Below, piece after piece: positions 40,913 through 50,371 of a stretch of DNA of 64,000 nucleotides. The notes under the pieces were generated by a model that was given only the letters and a program-made list of their open reading frames with translations, had not been told where the DNA came from and ran no database searches. Position 1 is the stretch's first letter, and every line of letters begins with the position of its first letter. Where the stretch lies: positions 159,047 through 223,046 of the forward strand of contig DQFO01000008.1 in assembly GCA_003525075.1 (NCBI GenBank). The letters are read 5' to 3'. The position numbers and the translations under genes were made by a program. This stretch comes from Clostridiales bacterium (lineage in GTDB: Bacteria > Bacillota > Clostridia > TANB77 > CAG-508).

Positions 40913-42808
40913 ATGTGTGGAATTGTTGGTTTTGTGAATTACAAACAAGATGTTTCTCGTTTTAGAAATATCTTAATTAATATGAACAATACTCTTGTAA
41001 GAAGAGGTCCTGATGAAGATGGATATTACATAAGAAAACATATAGCACTGGCTCACAAAAGATTAATTGTTATTGATCCAGAAGGTGGAAAACAACCTAT
41101 GGTCGAATCTTGTAGCAAATCAATACCATTGCAAAAAGAAAATTCAGATATGGTAATTAATTATAATTCAAATTTCGTAATTTCTTATAATGGTCAAATT
41201 TATAATACTGATGAACTAAGGAAAACTTTGGAAGAAAATGGTTTCACTTTTAATGGTCATTGCGATACAGAAATTCTATTAAAAAGTTATATTTTTTACG
41301 GAAAAGATGTTGTAAAACATTTAAATGGAATCTATGCTTTTGCAATTTGGGACAGTCAAAAAGAAGAATTATTTATTGCAAGAGATCATTTTGGAGTAAA
41401 ACCTTTATTTTATACTATGCAAAATAATTCTTTTATATTTGCATCTGAAATAAAAGCAATTTTTCAATATCCAGGTGTTGAAAAAATTTTAGATTCTCAA
41501 GGAATTTCAGAATTATTTGGAATTGGTCCTGCACATACCCCTGGTACAACAATTTTTAATAATATATTTGAATTAAAACCTGCACATTTTTTGATATATA
41601 ATAGATCTGGTATACATATCGAAAAATACTGGAATTTAAGAAGTGAACCACATACAGAAAACTTTACTCAAACTTGCGAACATCTTGAATATTTATTAAA
41701 AGATTCAATAACAAGGCAATTAGTTTCAGATGTTCCTTTATGTACATTTTTATCTGGTGGTCTAGATTCAAGTATTATTACAAAATTTGCGTCAGATTAT
41801 TGTCAAGAAAATAATTTACCACCTTTAGATACTTATTCTATTGATTATATTGATAATGATAAAAACTTTGTAAAAAGCGATTTTCAGCCAAATTCTGATA
41901 ATTATTATATAAATTTGATGGTATCTAATTTAAAAACAAATCATCATTCAATTGTACTTGATACCCCTGAATTAGCTGATAGTTTATATGATGCTATGAT
42001 TGCTCGTGATATGCCTGGTATGGCTGATGTTGATTCATCTTTACTACTATTTTGTAAAAATGTAAAACCAACTGCAACAGTTTCTTTAACAGGTGAATGT
42101 GCAGACGAAATTTTTGGAGGATATCCATGGTTTTTCAGAGATGATGCTTTAAATAGTGGAACATTTCCTTGGTCAATAGCAATAAACGAACGTCAAACTT
42201 TATTAAATCCTTCTATTTCAAAAAAAATTAACTTAAAAGAATATGTTGATTTTAGATATAATGAATCTTTATCAAATGTCGAAATTTTAGATAGCGATTC
42301 CGCCGAAACTACTGAAAAAAGAAAAATATCTTATCTTACATTAAACTGGTTTATGCAAACACTTCTTGATAGATCTGATAGAATGGCTATGTATAATGGT
42401 TTTGAACTTCGTGTGCCTTTTTGTGATTATCGTTTGGCTCAATATGTTTGGAATATTCCTTGGGAAATAAAGGCTTTGAATGGTAGAGAAAAAGGTCTTT
42501 TGAGATATATTTCTCGTAAATTTTTGCCTGCAGAAATTGTTGATAGAAAAAAGAGCCCATATCCAAAGACTCATAATCCTACTTACCTTGCAAAAGTAAA
42601 ATCTATGCTTTCAGATATTATGAGTAATCCTAAAGCTCCTATTAATTATTTATTGAATAGAGATTATATTTTGAATATTTTAGAAACTGATGGGAAAGCT
42701 TTTTCCCGCCCTTGGTTTGGACAGTTGATGACTGGTCCTCAACTTATGGCTTATTTGTGCCAAGTTAATATGTGGCTTGAAAAATATCAACCTAAAATTA
42801 AATTATAA
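40913..42808 (+). CDS. asnB: Asparagine synthetase (glutamine-hydrolysing)
   Basis: Makes asparagine from aspartate, glutamine and ATP. 631 residues: catalytic Cys2 of the class II glutaminase domain (MCGIVGFVNY; RRGPDEDGYY; HRRL-type AHKRLIVID), the glutaminase end (ARDHFGVKPLFY), then the synthetase domain with the PP-loop FLSGGLDSSII and TGECADEIFGGYPWF. TATGGAGG precedes the ATG, within an imperfect CATATATA/TATATATG hairpin. It may read through from nth, 42 bp upstream. Related asnB-like enzymes can amidate other substrates, but length and motifs suit AsnB. Confidence 0.93.
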   Translation: MCGIVGFVNYKQDVSRFRNILINMNNTLVRRGPDEDGYYIRKHIALAHKRLIVIDPEGGKQPMVESCSKSIPLQKENSDMVINYNSNFVISYNGQIYNTDELRKTLEENGFTFNGHCDTEILLKSYIFYGKDVVKHLNGIYAFAIWDSQKEELFIARDHFGVKPLFYTMQNNSFIFASEIKAIFQYPGVEKILDSQGISELFGIGPAHTPGTTIFNNIFELKPAHFLIYNRSGIHIEKYWNLRSEPHTENFTQTCEHLEYLLKDSITRQLVSDVPLCTFLSGGLDSSIITKFASDYCQENNLPPLDTYSIDYIDNDKNFVKSDFQPNSDNYYINLMVSNLKTNHHSIVLDTPELADSLYDAMIARDMPGMADVDSSLLLFCKNVKPTATVSLTGECADEIFGGYPWFFRDDALNSGTFPWSIAINERQTLLNPSISKKINLKEYVDFRYNESLSNVEILDSDSAETTEKRKISYLTLNWFMQTLLDRSDRMAMYNGFELRVPFCDYRLAQYVWNIPWEIKALNGREKGLLRYISRKFLPAEIVDRKKSPYPKTHNPTYLAKVKSMLSDIMSNPKAPINYLLNRDYILNILETDGKAFSRPWFGQLMTGPQLMAYLCQVNMWLEKYQPKIKL

Positions 42809-42813
42809 AATAT

Positions 42814-42843
42814 TTTAGAGGTTGTAAATCACAACCTCTAATT
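42814..42843. terminator. Shared hairpin between asnB and the histidine kinase gene
   Basis: Perfect 11-bp stem TTAGAGGTTGT/ACAACCTCTAA with a 5-base loop between convergent genes; weak T runs on both sides. Confidence 0.65.
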
Positions 42844-44343
42844 CTTATCTTTTCTTTCCAAATCTATATCAAAATAAAATTCAACACCATTTGGCTTGTT
42901 CTCCACGCCAAAATCATTTCCATAATTATTCATAATTGCTCTAACAATAGAAAGGCCTATTCCGCTTCCACCATCTTCTCTATTTCTTGATTCATCCACT
43001 TTAAAGAATCTGTTCCAAATACGAGATAGATTTTCCTCTTCAATGTTTTTACCTGTATTAAATATAGTAATTCTAGCTTTATCATTATTAATAGTATTTG
43101 TTATCTTTATAGTTTTTTCACCATCAACTTCTTCAACATGTTTTATTGCATTTGTTAAATAATTTGTAATACATTGACTTATATAGAAATCATCTGCATA
43201 TACATTTATTACATCAGCTGTTTCAAATTTAACATTTGCTCCTTTTTCTTCAATCATAACTTTAGAACTTCTACATATTTCTTTTTCTAATTCTACTATA
43301 TTAAAGTTTCTATTATTAAATTCCCTATTCTCATACTCTAATTTGGTAAGTTCTATTAATTGTCTAACCATTTTGTCCATTTTTGTGGCTTCATCTAATA
43401 TAACTTCTGCATAAAATTTTCTACTTTCTTCATCTGTATTAACATTTTCTAAAAGTCCTTCACTATATCCTTGTATTAAAGCAATTGGCGTTTTTAATTC
43501 ATGTGATACATCTGATATGAAACTTTTTCTCATTTCATCAATTTTTGATTTTCTTTCAATATCTCTTTCAAGCTCTATATTTGTACTTCTAAGTTGATTT
43601 ATTGTTCCTTCTAGTTTTTCTGACATTATATTTATATTTTTTCCGAGTTCATTTATCTCATCATCATCTTTTACTACATATTTTTGACTAAAGTCCAAAT
43701 TTGCCATTTTTTTAGCTATTGCGCTTATTTCTGAAATTGGACTACTAAATTGTTTTGATATATATATTATTACAATTCCACCAACTATAATAACAATACA
43801 TGCTATTAAATATAAAAATTTATTAGATATTTGAACACTTTCTGTTATTGATGACATCGGAAGTCTTATATATGCTACAAATCCATTATCTAAAGTTCCT
43901 TTTAATAACATATATGTCATTTTGGTTTCTGTATCAACAATTCTTTTTATTTCTATATTATCTTCTTGTTCAATTATTGTTGCTTCTTGTTTTTTGTCCA
44001 TTCCCCAAAAATTTATGACTTTTCTTATGCTTGATAAGAAGTCTTTATTAGACATATATATTGCAACATTTTCATTATCTTTTATTATTATATCAAAATT
44101 ATTACTTATTGATATTTTATCTAATTCGTCACTTATATTATCAACACTTATTTGACCAGTATAATAAGAATTAATTAATGCATATGTACTTTTTAAGTTA
44201 TTGCTTTTTGTATATTGATAATATTTTTCTAATACAAAACTATTTACTAGTATTAAGAAAGCAATAATTGATAATACAACAAGACATAAGATAAGAAAAA
44301 GTTTTACTCTTACTGATTTAGCTTTTTTTACGATTCTTTCCAT
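42838..44343 (-). CDS. Sensor histidine kinase of a two-component system
   Basis: 501 residues: transmembrane segment 1 (about 12-34), extracytoplasmic sensor region (35-175), transmembrane segment 2 (about 178-198), HAMP domain (SKQFSSPISEISAIAKKMANLDFSQKYVV), HisKA box FISDVSHELKTPIALIQGYSEG with the phospho-accepting His, and an ATPase domain (N box QCITNYLTNAIKHVE, G boxes SGIGLSIV). Similar kinases sense cell-envelope stress or antibiotics; the signal here is unknown. It follows its response regulator by 9 bp in one operon. Confidence 0.93.
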   Translation of the reverse strand: MERIVKKAKSVRVKLFLILCLVVLSIIAFLILVNSFVLEKYYQYTKSNNLKSTYALINSYYTGQISVDNISDELDKISISNNFDIIIKDNENVAIYMSNKDFLSSIRKVINFWGMDKKQEATIIEQEDNIEIKRIVDTETKMTYMLLKGTLDNGFVAYIRLPMSSITESVQISNKFLYLIACIVIIVGGIVIIYISKQFSSPISEISAIAKKMANLDFSQKYVVKDDDEINELGKNINIMSEKLEGTINQLRSTNIELERDIERKSKIDEMRKSFISDVSHELKTPIALIQGYSEGLLENVNTDEESRKFYAEVILDEATKMDKMVRQLIELTKLEYENREFNNRNFNIVELEKEICRSSKVMIEEKGANVKFETADVINVYADDFYISQCITNYLTNAIKHVEEVDGEKTIKITNTINNDKARITIFNTGKNIEEENLSRIWNRFFKVDESRNREDGGSGIGLSIVRAIMNNYGNDFGVENKPNGVEFYFDIDLERKDKN

Positions 44344-44352
44344 TTTCTATCC

Positions 44353-45033
44353 TCATTTCTTTATTTCAAACTTATATCCGATTCCTCTTACTGTTTCTAT
44401 ATACTTTCCTTTTTTTCCTAATTTATGTCTAATCTTTTTTATATGACTATCTATTGTTCGTGAATCTCCATAATAATCATAATTCCATACATTATTTAAT
44501 ATTTTATCTCTTGAGAGTGCAATATTTTCATTATCTAATAAATATTTTAATAATTCATATTCTCTTAAACTTAAATCAATTGGCTTTCCATCCACTTTTA
44601 CAGTACGTCCTTCTTGATCTATTACAATTCCATCATAATCTTTTAATTGTTTTGTGTCTCCATACACTCTTTTTAATATTGCTTCAACTCTTGCTACTAA
44701 TATTTTAGGACTAAATGGTTTTGAAATATATTCATCAACACCAAGTTCAAATCCAAATAATTCATCTTGTTCTTCTCCTCTTGCTGTTAACATTATTACT
44801 GGTAAATTTGATTCTTGTCTTATTTTTCTTAATACAGACCACCCGTCAAGCTTTGGCATCATTACATCTAATAGAATTAATTTTATTTTATTTCTGTTTT
44901 CTTCAAATACTTCTATTGCTTTTTCTCCATCTTCTGCTTCAAGTATTTGATATCCTTTTGCTGTAAAAAAATCCCTTAACAATTTCCTAATTCTTGATTC
45001 ATCATCTACTACTAATATGTATGTTCCATCCAT
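44353..45033 (-). CDS. OmpR/PhoB-family response regulator
   Basis: 226 residues: receiver domain with DDESRIRKLL, phospho-acceptor Asp in LILLDVMMPKLDG, Lys in EYISKPFSPK, and a C-terminal winged-helix DNA-binding domain (LSLREYELLKYLLDNENIALSRDKILNNVWNYDYYGDSRTIDSHIKKIRHKLG...TVRGIGYKF). First gene of the operon with the histidine kinase. AAAGGA precedes the ATG. The targets are unknown. Confidence 0.94.
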   Translation of the reverse strand: MDGTYILVVDDESRIRKLLRDFFTAKGYQILEAEDGEKAIEVFEENRNKIKLILLDVMMPKLDGWSVLRKIRQESNLPVIMLTARGEEQDELFGFELGVDEYISKPFSPKILVARVEAILKRVYGDTKQLKDYDGIVIDQEGRTVKVDGKPIDLSLREYELLKYLLDNENIALSRDKILNNVWNYDYYGDSRTIDSHIKKIRHKLGKKGKYIETVRGIGYKFEIKK

Positions 45034-45190
45034 ATTTATTTTTCCTTTCTTTCCCCATTAAATATATAGTTACATAATTTTTTTAATTATAACTTATATG
45101 TATGTCTTTTTCGTGAAAAAATTTAGAACAAATTTCAAAAAAATGAAATATCTTAATTCAAAAAATAGATTCTATAATATTATTTATTTA

Positions 45191-45223
45191 GAAAAAGTGT
45201 CACACATTTTGTGTAACACTTCT
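45191..45223 (-). terminator. Terminator of tmk
   Basis: AAGTGT.ACAC/GTGT.ACACTT stem with a 4-base loop and TTTTTC on the minus strand. Confidence 0.8.
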
Positions 45224-45235
45224 TTTGTAAATACT

Positions 45236-45913
45236 TTATAAATATTTTTTTATTTCTTTCCAAATATCTCCATGTATATCATCAATGCTTCTTACTTTTT
45301 CATCTTTTACACATTTTATTTCTTTCCAATTATATTTTTTTACTAATTTTAGTGCTTCATTATAGCTCTCTCTTAAATGTGTTTCATCTTTTTCATGTAT
45401 ATCCTTTTTTTGAGTATGTGAAAATTTATTTTCTCTATTAGCAATTAATTTCAAAGCATACTCTGTTGGCATATTTAAGAAAAATGTTTCTGTTGGAATT
45501 GGTATTTTATATAAGTTAAATTCAAAATCCCATAGCCAATCTAAAAATTTTTCTCTTTCTGCATCATCTTTTATTTTTCCAGCTTGATGTATCATATTAC
45601 TTGTTGTATATCTATCTGCTAAGATTATTCCACCATTATTATAAAATTCTTCTATACCTTTTTTATATGTTGCATATCTATCTACTGCATAAAATGTTGA
45701 TGCAATATATGGACTTATTTCTTTTGCGTTTTGACCGAATTCTCCTGATAAATACATTTTTACTAGTGATGATGATGGACTTTCATAATTAGGAAAACTT
45801 ACATTTTTATATTCTATATTTTCTTCATCAAGTCTTTTTCTTAATTTTTCTAATTGTGTTTGTTTTCCACTTCCATCTGTTCCATCTATTACAAATAATT
45901 TTCCTTTTTTCAT
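45236..45913 (-). CDS. tmk: Thymidylate kinase
   Basis: Phosphorylates dTMP to dTDP. 225 residues with P-loop FVIDGTDGSGKQTQ, FPNYESPSSSLVKMYLSGEFG, FYAVDRYATY, the DRY motif ILADRYTTSNMIHQAGK, and LNMPTEYA. The FPNY...DRYAT variant is the long TMK form found in Clostridia rather than the short bacterial type. AAAGGA precedes the ATG. Last gene of an operon with two hypothetical genes. Confidence 0.9.
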   Translation of the reverse strand: MKKGKLFVIDGTDGSGKQTQLEKLRKRLDEENIEYKNVSFPNYESPSSSLVKMYLSGEFGQNAKEISPYIASTFYAVDRYATYKKGIEEFYNNGGIILADRYTTSNMIHQAGKIKDDAEREKFLDWLWDFEFNLYKIPIPTETFFLNMPTEYALKLIANRENKFSHTQKKDIHEKDETHLRESYNEALKLVKKYNWKEIKCVKDEKVRSIDDIHGDIWKEIKKYL

Positions 45914-45935
45914 TTTTCTTTTTTCCTTTGATTCT

Positions 45936-46373
45936 TTATTTTTTAAATATTCCTTTTATTAAATTAAATATTTTCTTTATAAATCTTTCTTTATATACTG
46001 TTAATCCCATTTCTTCTGGAGAATTGTTTACATTTTTCTTTGTTTTTCTCTTATTAAATACATTTTCCATATCATATTTTTGATTCAATTCTTCTTCAAC
46101 TTTTTTGATAGCTTCTGTGTCTTTTAATTGTAAATCTTCTCTTTCTTCAGGATCTGCCAAAAAGTCTCTATATATTAATCCTAATATAACAATTGTTTCT
46201 TCTTTCAAGTCTTTTTCATTAAATGGTTCTTCTAATTGAAATCTATATTCTTTGTCTCTATTTTCTTCTATAATTTTTCTAAACTTTGTTGGAATTTTAC
46301 TCGTTAATTCAATGGGTGTAACTTTTAATATTTCATAAACTTCTGTAAATGCTTTTGATAAATTTTGTTCCAC
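45936..46373 (-). CDS. Hypothetical protein upstream of tmk
   Basis: 145 residues, no family recognised. The first 85 residues (KAFTEVYEILKVTPIELTSKIPTKFRKIIEENRDKEYRF...EETIVILGLIYRDFLADPEEREDL) look like a compact helical domain; the C-terminus is basic and amphipathic (YKERFIKKIFNLIKGIFKK) and could touch the membrane. Start is GTG (46371-46373) with AAAGGAGA about 10 bases upstream. Lies between the 214-residue gene and tmk. Confidence 0.6.
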   Translation of the reverse strand: MEQNLSKAFTEVYEILKVTPIELTSKIPTKFRKIIEENRDKEYRFQLEEPFNEKDLKEETIVILGLIYRDFLADPEEREDLQLKDTEAIKKVEEELNQKYDMENVFNKRKTKKNVNNSPEEMGLTVYKERFIKKIFNLIKGIFKK

Positions 46374-46406
46374 TTCTCTTGTTCTCCTTTCATCATTTGT
46401 AAGAAT

Positions 46407-47051
46407 TTAAATTTCAACTCCTGCAAATAATTCTTTTGTACTTTTTTCTTCTGTTTTGGTTTGTGTTATATTTGTTATCTCTTGAGTTATAGTTTTTCTT
46501 TTATTAAAATCTTCTTCTCTCCAACATCCTTTAAATCTATTTAACCATACTTGAACCTTTTCTGTTGATATATCTAATGATACATTTAGCCCTGCTAGAA
46601 CTCCTCTTTTGTATTCAACTGCTCTTTGAATATCATCCTTTTCTAGTTGTTGTATTAACATATTAGCTCGTTTCTGACATCTCTTTGCTTTAGAAATTTT
46701 TCCTATTTTTAATGCTTGTACTTCGGCATCAATTGCTCCTCTATATGCTTCTAGTCTATCTTTTATTGAATTTTGTTCATCTTGTTGAGTTTCACTCTGT
46801 TCACTTTCAATATCATATCTTTCAGATATTTTTGTGCTTAATTGTGATGCTAATTTTTGTAATCCATTTTCATTTGCAACAATATTCATACTGCTTTCTA
46901 ATTGAGCTAGTTTTTGCTTGTCTTCTTCAGATATTCCTCCAATTTTTAGGTAGTTATTTATTTTTATTTTTTCTATTACTTTTGCTATTTGTTTAACTCT
47001 TTTGCATGCTTCTTCTCTATTTGCTAATTCAGTTGTATTTTCATATTCCAT
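46407..47051 (-). CDS. Hypothetical helical protein, first gene of the tmk operon
   Basis: 214 residues, nearly all helical, with coiled-coil-like stretches (AKVIEKIKINNYLKIGGISEEDKQKLAQLESS; DRLEAYRGAIDAEVQALKIGKISKAKRCQKRANMLIQQLEKDD). No known family and no membrane segment. The ATG follows AGGAGAC. 33 bp upstream of the GTG-started hypothetical gene; co-transcription with tmk is likely. Confidence 0.6.
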   Translation of the reverse strand: MEYENTTELANREEACKRVKQIAKVIEKIKINNYLKIGGISEEDKQKLAQLESSMNIVANENGLQKLASQLSTKISERYDIESEQSETQQDEQNSIKDRLEAYRGAIDAEVQALKIGKISKAKRCQKRANMLIQQLEKDDIQRAVEYKRGVLAGLNVSLDISTEKVQVWLNRFKGCWREEDFNKRKTITQEITNITQTKTEEKSTKELFAGVEI

Positions 47052-47150
47052 ATTACATGGTCTCCTTTGTTTTTAATTGTTCTTCAGTTTTTGCTCTTTT
47101 TATACAAATTTATTATAACAAATCAAGCTTTTTTTGTAAATATTTTTTAA

Positions 47151-48650
47151 TTATATTTTTATAGTTTTTAGTCCTTTAATTGCTGGCTCATAAATATTTT
47201 TTCCCATATAATCAAATCTACTTCCATGGCATGGACAGTCCCATGTTTTGTCTGTATTATTCCAAGTTAATAAACAGCCTAAATGTGTACATATTGGTTT
47301 TACAGCATAGACTTTCCCTATCGTATCTTTATAAACACCAATTATATCTCCATTTTTCTCAATTATTGCGCCATTATCATTTGCAATTTGTTCTATGTTA
47401 TATGGCTCTATTCTAAATTTGTCAAAAACTAAATTATTTGCAGTATTTACAACCATATTCTTTACTTCCCATCTATTTTTTACTGGTTTCATTCTCTTAG
47501 AATTAAAGATTTCTTTGTATTCATTTTCTTTTCCTAAAATATCATCAACAATTATGTTTGCAGATACATTTGAAAATGCCATTCCCCATTTCTTAAATCC
47601 TGTTCCTACATATACCCCTTTCATAAAACTTGAAAACTCTCCTATATATGGAATTTTGTCTAAACTTATGCAATCTCTTGTATTCCATCTAAATAATATA
47701 TTACAATCAGGATAATATTTTTTTGCTAAATCTTCTAATTCTTTATATTTTTCATTTGTCGCAATTGCTTCACCTGTTTTATGATCTGAACCACATATTA
47801 ATAATATATCTTTTCCTTGATATTTTGCTGTTCTAAACGAATATATTGGTTCTTTTGCACTTATAAACATTCCATATGGTATTTTTTGATTTGCTTCTAT
47901 TGCAATTACATATGATGTTGATTGATACATTTTGGTAAAATAAAATCCTGGCATATTTAATATTGGATAATGTGTTGCAATTACAATTTTTTCTGTTTCT
48001 ATATCACCTTTATCTGTATGAATAATGTAATTATTACCGCTTCTTTCAACTTCTAATGCTGTTGTGTTCTCATATATTTTATTTTGGGTTAATATAGATT
48101 TGCATAGTCCTAACATATATTTTCTAGGATGAAATTGTGCTTGATTTTCAAATTTTATTGCTCCTTTTATTTGGATTGGAAAATATTTTATCTCATTTAC
48201 ATATTCTGCTTTTTTGCCTAATTTGTTTACAGCATTTACTTCTTTTTCTATATCTAAAACTTCATCTTCTTTTTGAGCAAATACATATGCTGGTTTTATT
48301 TCAAAATCACAATCTATTTGTTCTTCATCAACTATTCTTTTTATATTTTTGATTGCTTTTTCGTTTGCTTCTAAATATTTTTTTGCATATTCTTCTCCGT
48401 AATCATTAATTAAATAATTATAAAATAATTCATGTTGACTTGTAATTTTTCCTGTTGTATTTCCACTTACTTTCTCACCAATTTTATCTTTATCTATTAC
48501 AATAACTTTCTTTCCATATTTGCTTAGATAATAGGCTGTTGTTAATCCAAATAGTCCTGCTCCTATAACACATATTTCTGTTTTTTCATCTTTTATTAAT
48601 GAACTTGTTTGAATTTCGTCTTTTGTAGTCTCTATCCATAATGAACTCAT
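47151..48650 (-). CDS. FAD-dependent oxidoreductase with C-terminal Rieske [2Fe-2S] domain
   Basis: 499 residues: Rossmann GxGxxG (CVIGAGLFGLTTAYYLSKYGKKVIVIDKD) of the DAO/glycine-oxidase type, substrate domain (TALEVERSGNNYIIHTDKGD; IATHYPILNMPG), then a Rieske domain of about 80 residues with Cys-x-His (ICTHLGCLLTW) and Cys-x2-His (DCPCHGSRF) ligands. This fused architecture is widespread in Firmicutes; the substrate is unknown. Start after AAGGAAT. Divergent from the aminopeptidase across a palindrome-rich spacer. Confidence 0.9.
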   Translation of the reverse strand: MSSLWIETTKDEIQTSSLIKDEKTEICVIGAGLFGLTTAYYLSKYGKKVIVIDKDKIGEKVSGNTTGKITSQHELFYNYLINDYGEEYAKKYLEANEKAIKNIKRIVDEEQIDCDFEIKPAYVFAQKEDEVLDIEKEVNAVNKLGKKAEYVNEIKYFPIQIKGAIKFENQAQFHPRKYMLGLCKSILTQNKIYENTTALEVERSGNNYIIHTDKGDIETEKIVIATHYPILNMPGFYFTKMYQSTSYVIAIEANQKIPYGMFISAKEPIYSFRTAKYQGKDILLICGSDHKTGEAIATNEKYKELEDLAKKYYPDCNILFRWNTRDCISLDKIPYIGEFSSFMKGVYVGTGFKKWGMAFSNVSANIIVDDILGKENEYKEIFNSKRMKPVKNRWEVKNMVVNTANNLVFDKFRIEPYNIEQIANDNGAIIEKNGDIIGVYKDTIGKVYAVKPICTHLGCLLTWNNTDKTWDCPCHGSRFDYMGKNIYEPAIKGLKTIKI

Positions 48651-48715
48651 TTTATCATCATTCCTTCCTTTTTTCTATAATTATAGGCTCTGTATTCAAG
48701 TTTTAATCATTTTCA

Positions 48716-48802
48716 TATAATAGAATTATGAACTATTCTATTATAATTAAAGACTTTAAATGTAAGTTTTTTATTTCATTCAAAACTTACATTTAAAGTC
48801 TT
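48716..48802. repeat. Two adjacent perfect palindromes, 11-bp and 21-bp arms
   Basis: TATAATAGAAT/ATTCTATTATA (48716-48726, 48735-48745; 8-base loop) is followed four bases later by a 21-bp perfect inverted repeat (48750-48770 with 48782-48802; 11-base loop). They lie in a divergent promoter region where no terminator is needed. Confidence 0.8.
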
Positions 48803-48922
48803 ATAAAAAATAAATTAATCACATAATTTTTTGGTATAATTTTGATAATTTTATGGAAAAATATGTTTCAAAGTGATATACTAACTTTGATTAAAAAAAT
48901 TCAAAAGAAAGGAATATATATT

Positions 48923-50329
48923 ATGGAAGAAAATGCAAAAGAATTAAAAGAAAAATTATTTAACAAAAAAGAACTTGGTTGGAATTCAATTAATGACAGA
49001 GAAAAAGAAGCTATTTATACTTTTTCAAATGGATACATGAACTTCCTAAACAAAGCAAAAATAGAAAGAGAATTTGTAATTTCAGCAAAAGAAATGGCTG
49101 AACAAAATGGTTTTAGAGATGTAACAAAATGTGAATTTTTAAAACCTGGTGATAAAGTTTATTATATAAATAGAGATAAAAGTATGTATTTAGCAGTAAT
49201 AGGTACAGAAAAATTAGAAAATGGTCTTCAAATTGTTGGAGCACATATTGATTCACCTAGACTTGACTTAAAACCAAATCCCCTTTATGAAGATACAGGT
49301 TTTGCATATTTTAAAACACATTATTATGGTGGAATAAAAAAATATCAATGGACAACAATTCCATTAAGTATTCATGGTGTTATCGCTAAAGCAAATGGTG
49401 AAAAAATATTAGTAAATATTGGTGAAGACGAAAATGATCCTATATTTGTAATTACTGATTTATTACCACATTTAGCTCAAGACCAAATGGAGAAAAAATT
49501 AAAAAATGGAATAGATGGTGAAGATTTAAATTTATTATTAGGAAATATTCCTTATGGAAACAAATCTGAAGCAGAAGCTGTAAAATTAAACATTTTAAAC
49601 ATCCTAAATCAAAAATATGATATTACAGAAGCTGATTTATTAAGTTCAGAACTTGAAGTTGTTCCTGCATTTAAAGCTCGTTCATTAGGTTTTGATGGTA
49701 GTATGGTTGCTGCTTATGGTCAAGATGATAAAGTTTGTGCTTACACATCTTTAAAAGCTATGATGTCTCTTGAAAATGTAAAAACAACAGCTATTTGCAT
49801 TTTATCTGACAAAGAGGAAATTGGAAGTATGGGAAATACAGGTATGGAATCACATGTATTTGATTATTTCATTTCTGAATTATTAAATAAAACAGGTGAA
49901 AATAGAACAAATCTATTAGATAAAGTATTCTGTTTCTCAAAAATGCTTTCTGCAGATGTTGATGCAGGTTTTGATCCATTATATGCTAGTGTTTCAGACA
50001 GACACAATGCTGGATATTTAGGAAAAGGTATCAGTTTAAATAAATATACTGGTGCTCGTGGAAAATCTGGTGCTTCTGATGCTAATGCAGAATATGTTGC
50101 ATGGGTAAGAAATGTTTTAGAAAAAAATGATATAAAATATCAAGTTGCCGAACTTGGAAAAGTTGATGTTGGTGGCGGTGGTACAATCGCTTATATATTA
50201 GCTAATAAAGGTGTAGATGTAATAGATTGCGGTATTCCTCTACTTTCAATGCATTCTCCTTATGAAGTTACAAGTAAATTTGATATATATTCTGCTTATA
50301 GAACATATAAATCTTTCTGGGAAGAATAA
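48923..50329 (+). CDS. M18-family aminopeptidase
   Basis: Zinc metallo-aminopeptidase that trims N-terminal residues (often acidic) from peptides. 468 residues with GAHIDSPRLDLKPNPLYED (metal His and Asp), a central inserted domain, CILSDKEEIGSMGNTGMESHVF (metal Glu pair), DVDAGFDP and the terminal metal His in GIPLLSMHSPYEV. AGAAAGGA fixes the ATG at 48923; the in-frame ATG at 48842 is directly at the TATAAT box (48835-48840) and cannot be the start. It ends in a terminator shared with aspS. Confidence 0.9.
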   Translation: MEENAKELKEKLFNKKELGWNSINDREKEAIYTFSNGYMNFLNKAKIEREFVISAKEMAEQNGFRDVTKCEFLKPGDKVYYINRDKSMYLAVIGTEKLENGLQIVGAHIDSPRLDLKPNPLYEDTGFAYFKTHYYGGIKKYQWTTIPLSIHGVIAKANGEKILVNIGEDENDPIFVITDLLPHLAQDQMEKKLKNGIDGEDLNLLLGNIPYGNKSEAEAVKLNILNILNQKYDITEADLLSSELEVVPAFKARSLGFDGSMVAAYGQDDKVCAYTSLKAMMSLENVKTTAICILSDKEEIGSMGNTGMESHVFDYFISELLNKTGENRTNLLDKVFCFSKMLSADVDAGFDPLYASVSDRHNAGYLGKGISLNKYTGARGKSGASDANAEYVAWVRNVLEKNDIKYQVAELGKVDVGGGGTIAYILANKGVDVIDCGIPLLSMHSPYEVTSKFDIYSAYRTYKSFWEE

Positions 50330-50339
50330 ATAAAAATAA

Positions 50340-50371
50340 CACTGAACTAATTAAAGTTCAGTGCTTTTTTA
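50340..50371. terminator. Bidirectional terminator between the aminopeptidase gene and aspS
   Basis: CACTGAACT/AGTTCAGTG stem, AT loop, six T on the plus strand; A-rich on the other side so it can act for both convergent genes. Confidence 0.85.

Noticed and set aside
48842..48922. Longer N-terminus for the M18 aminopeptidase
   Set aside because: The upstream ATG is two bases after the TATAAT box, so it would not be in the transcript; AGAAAGGA marks the later ATG.
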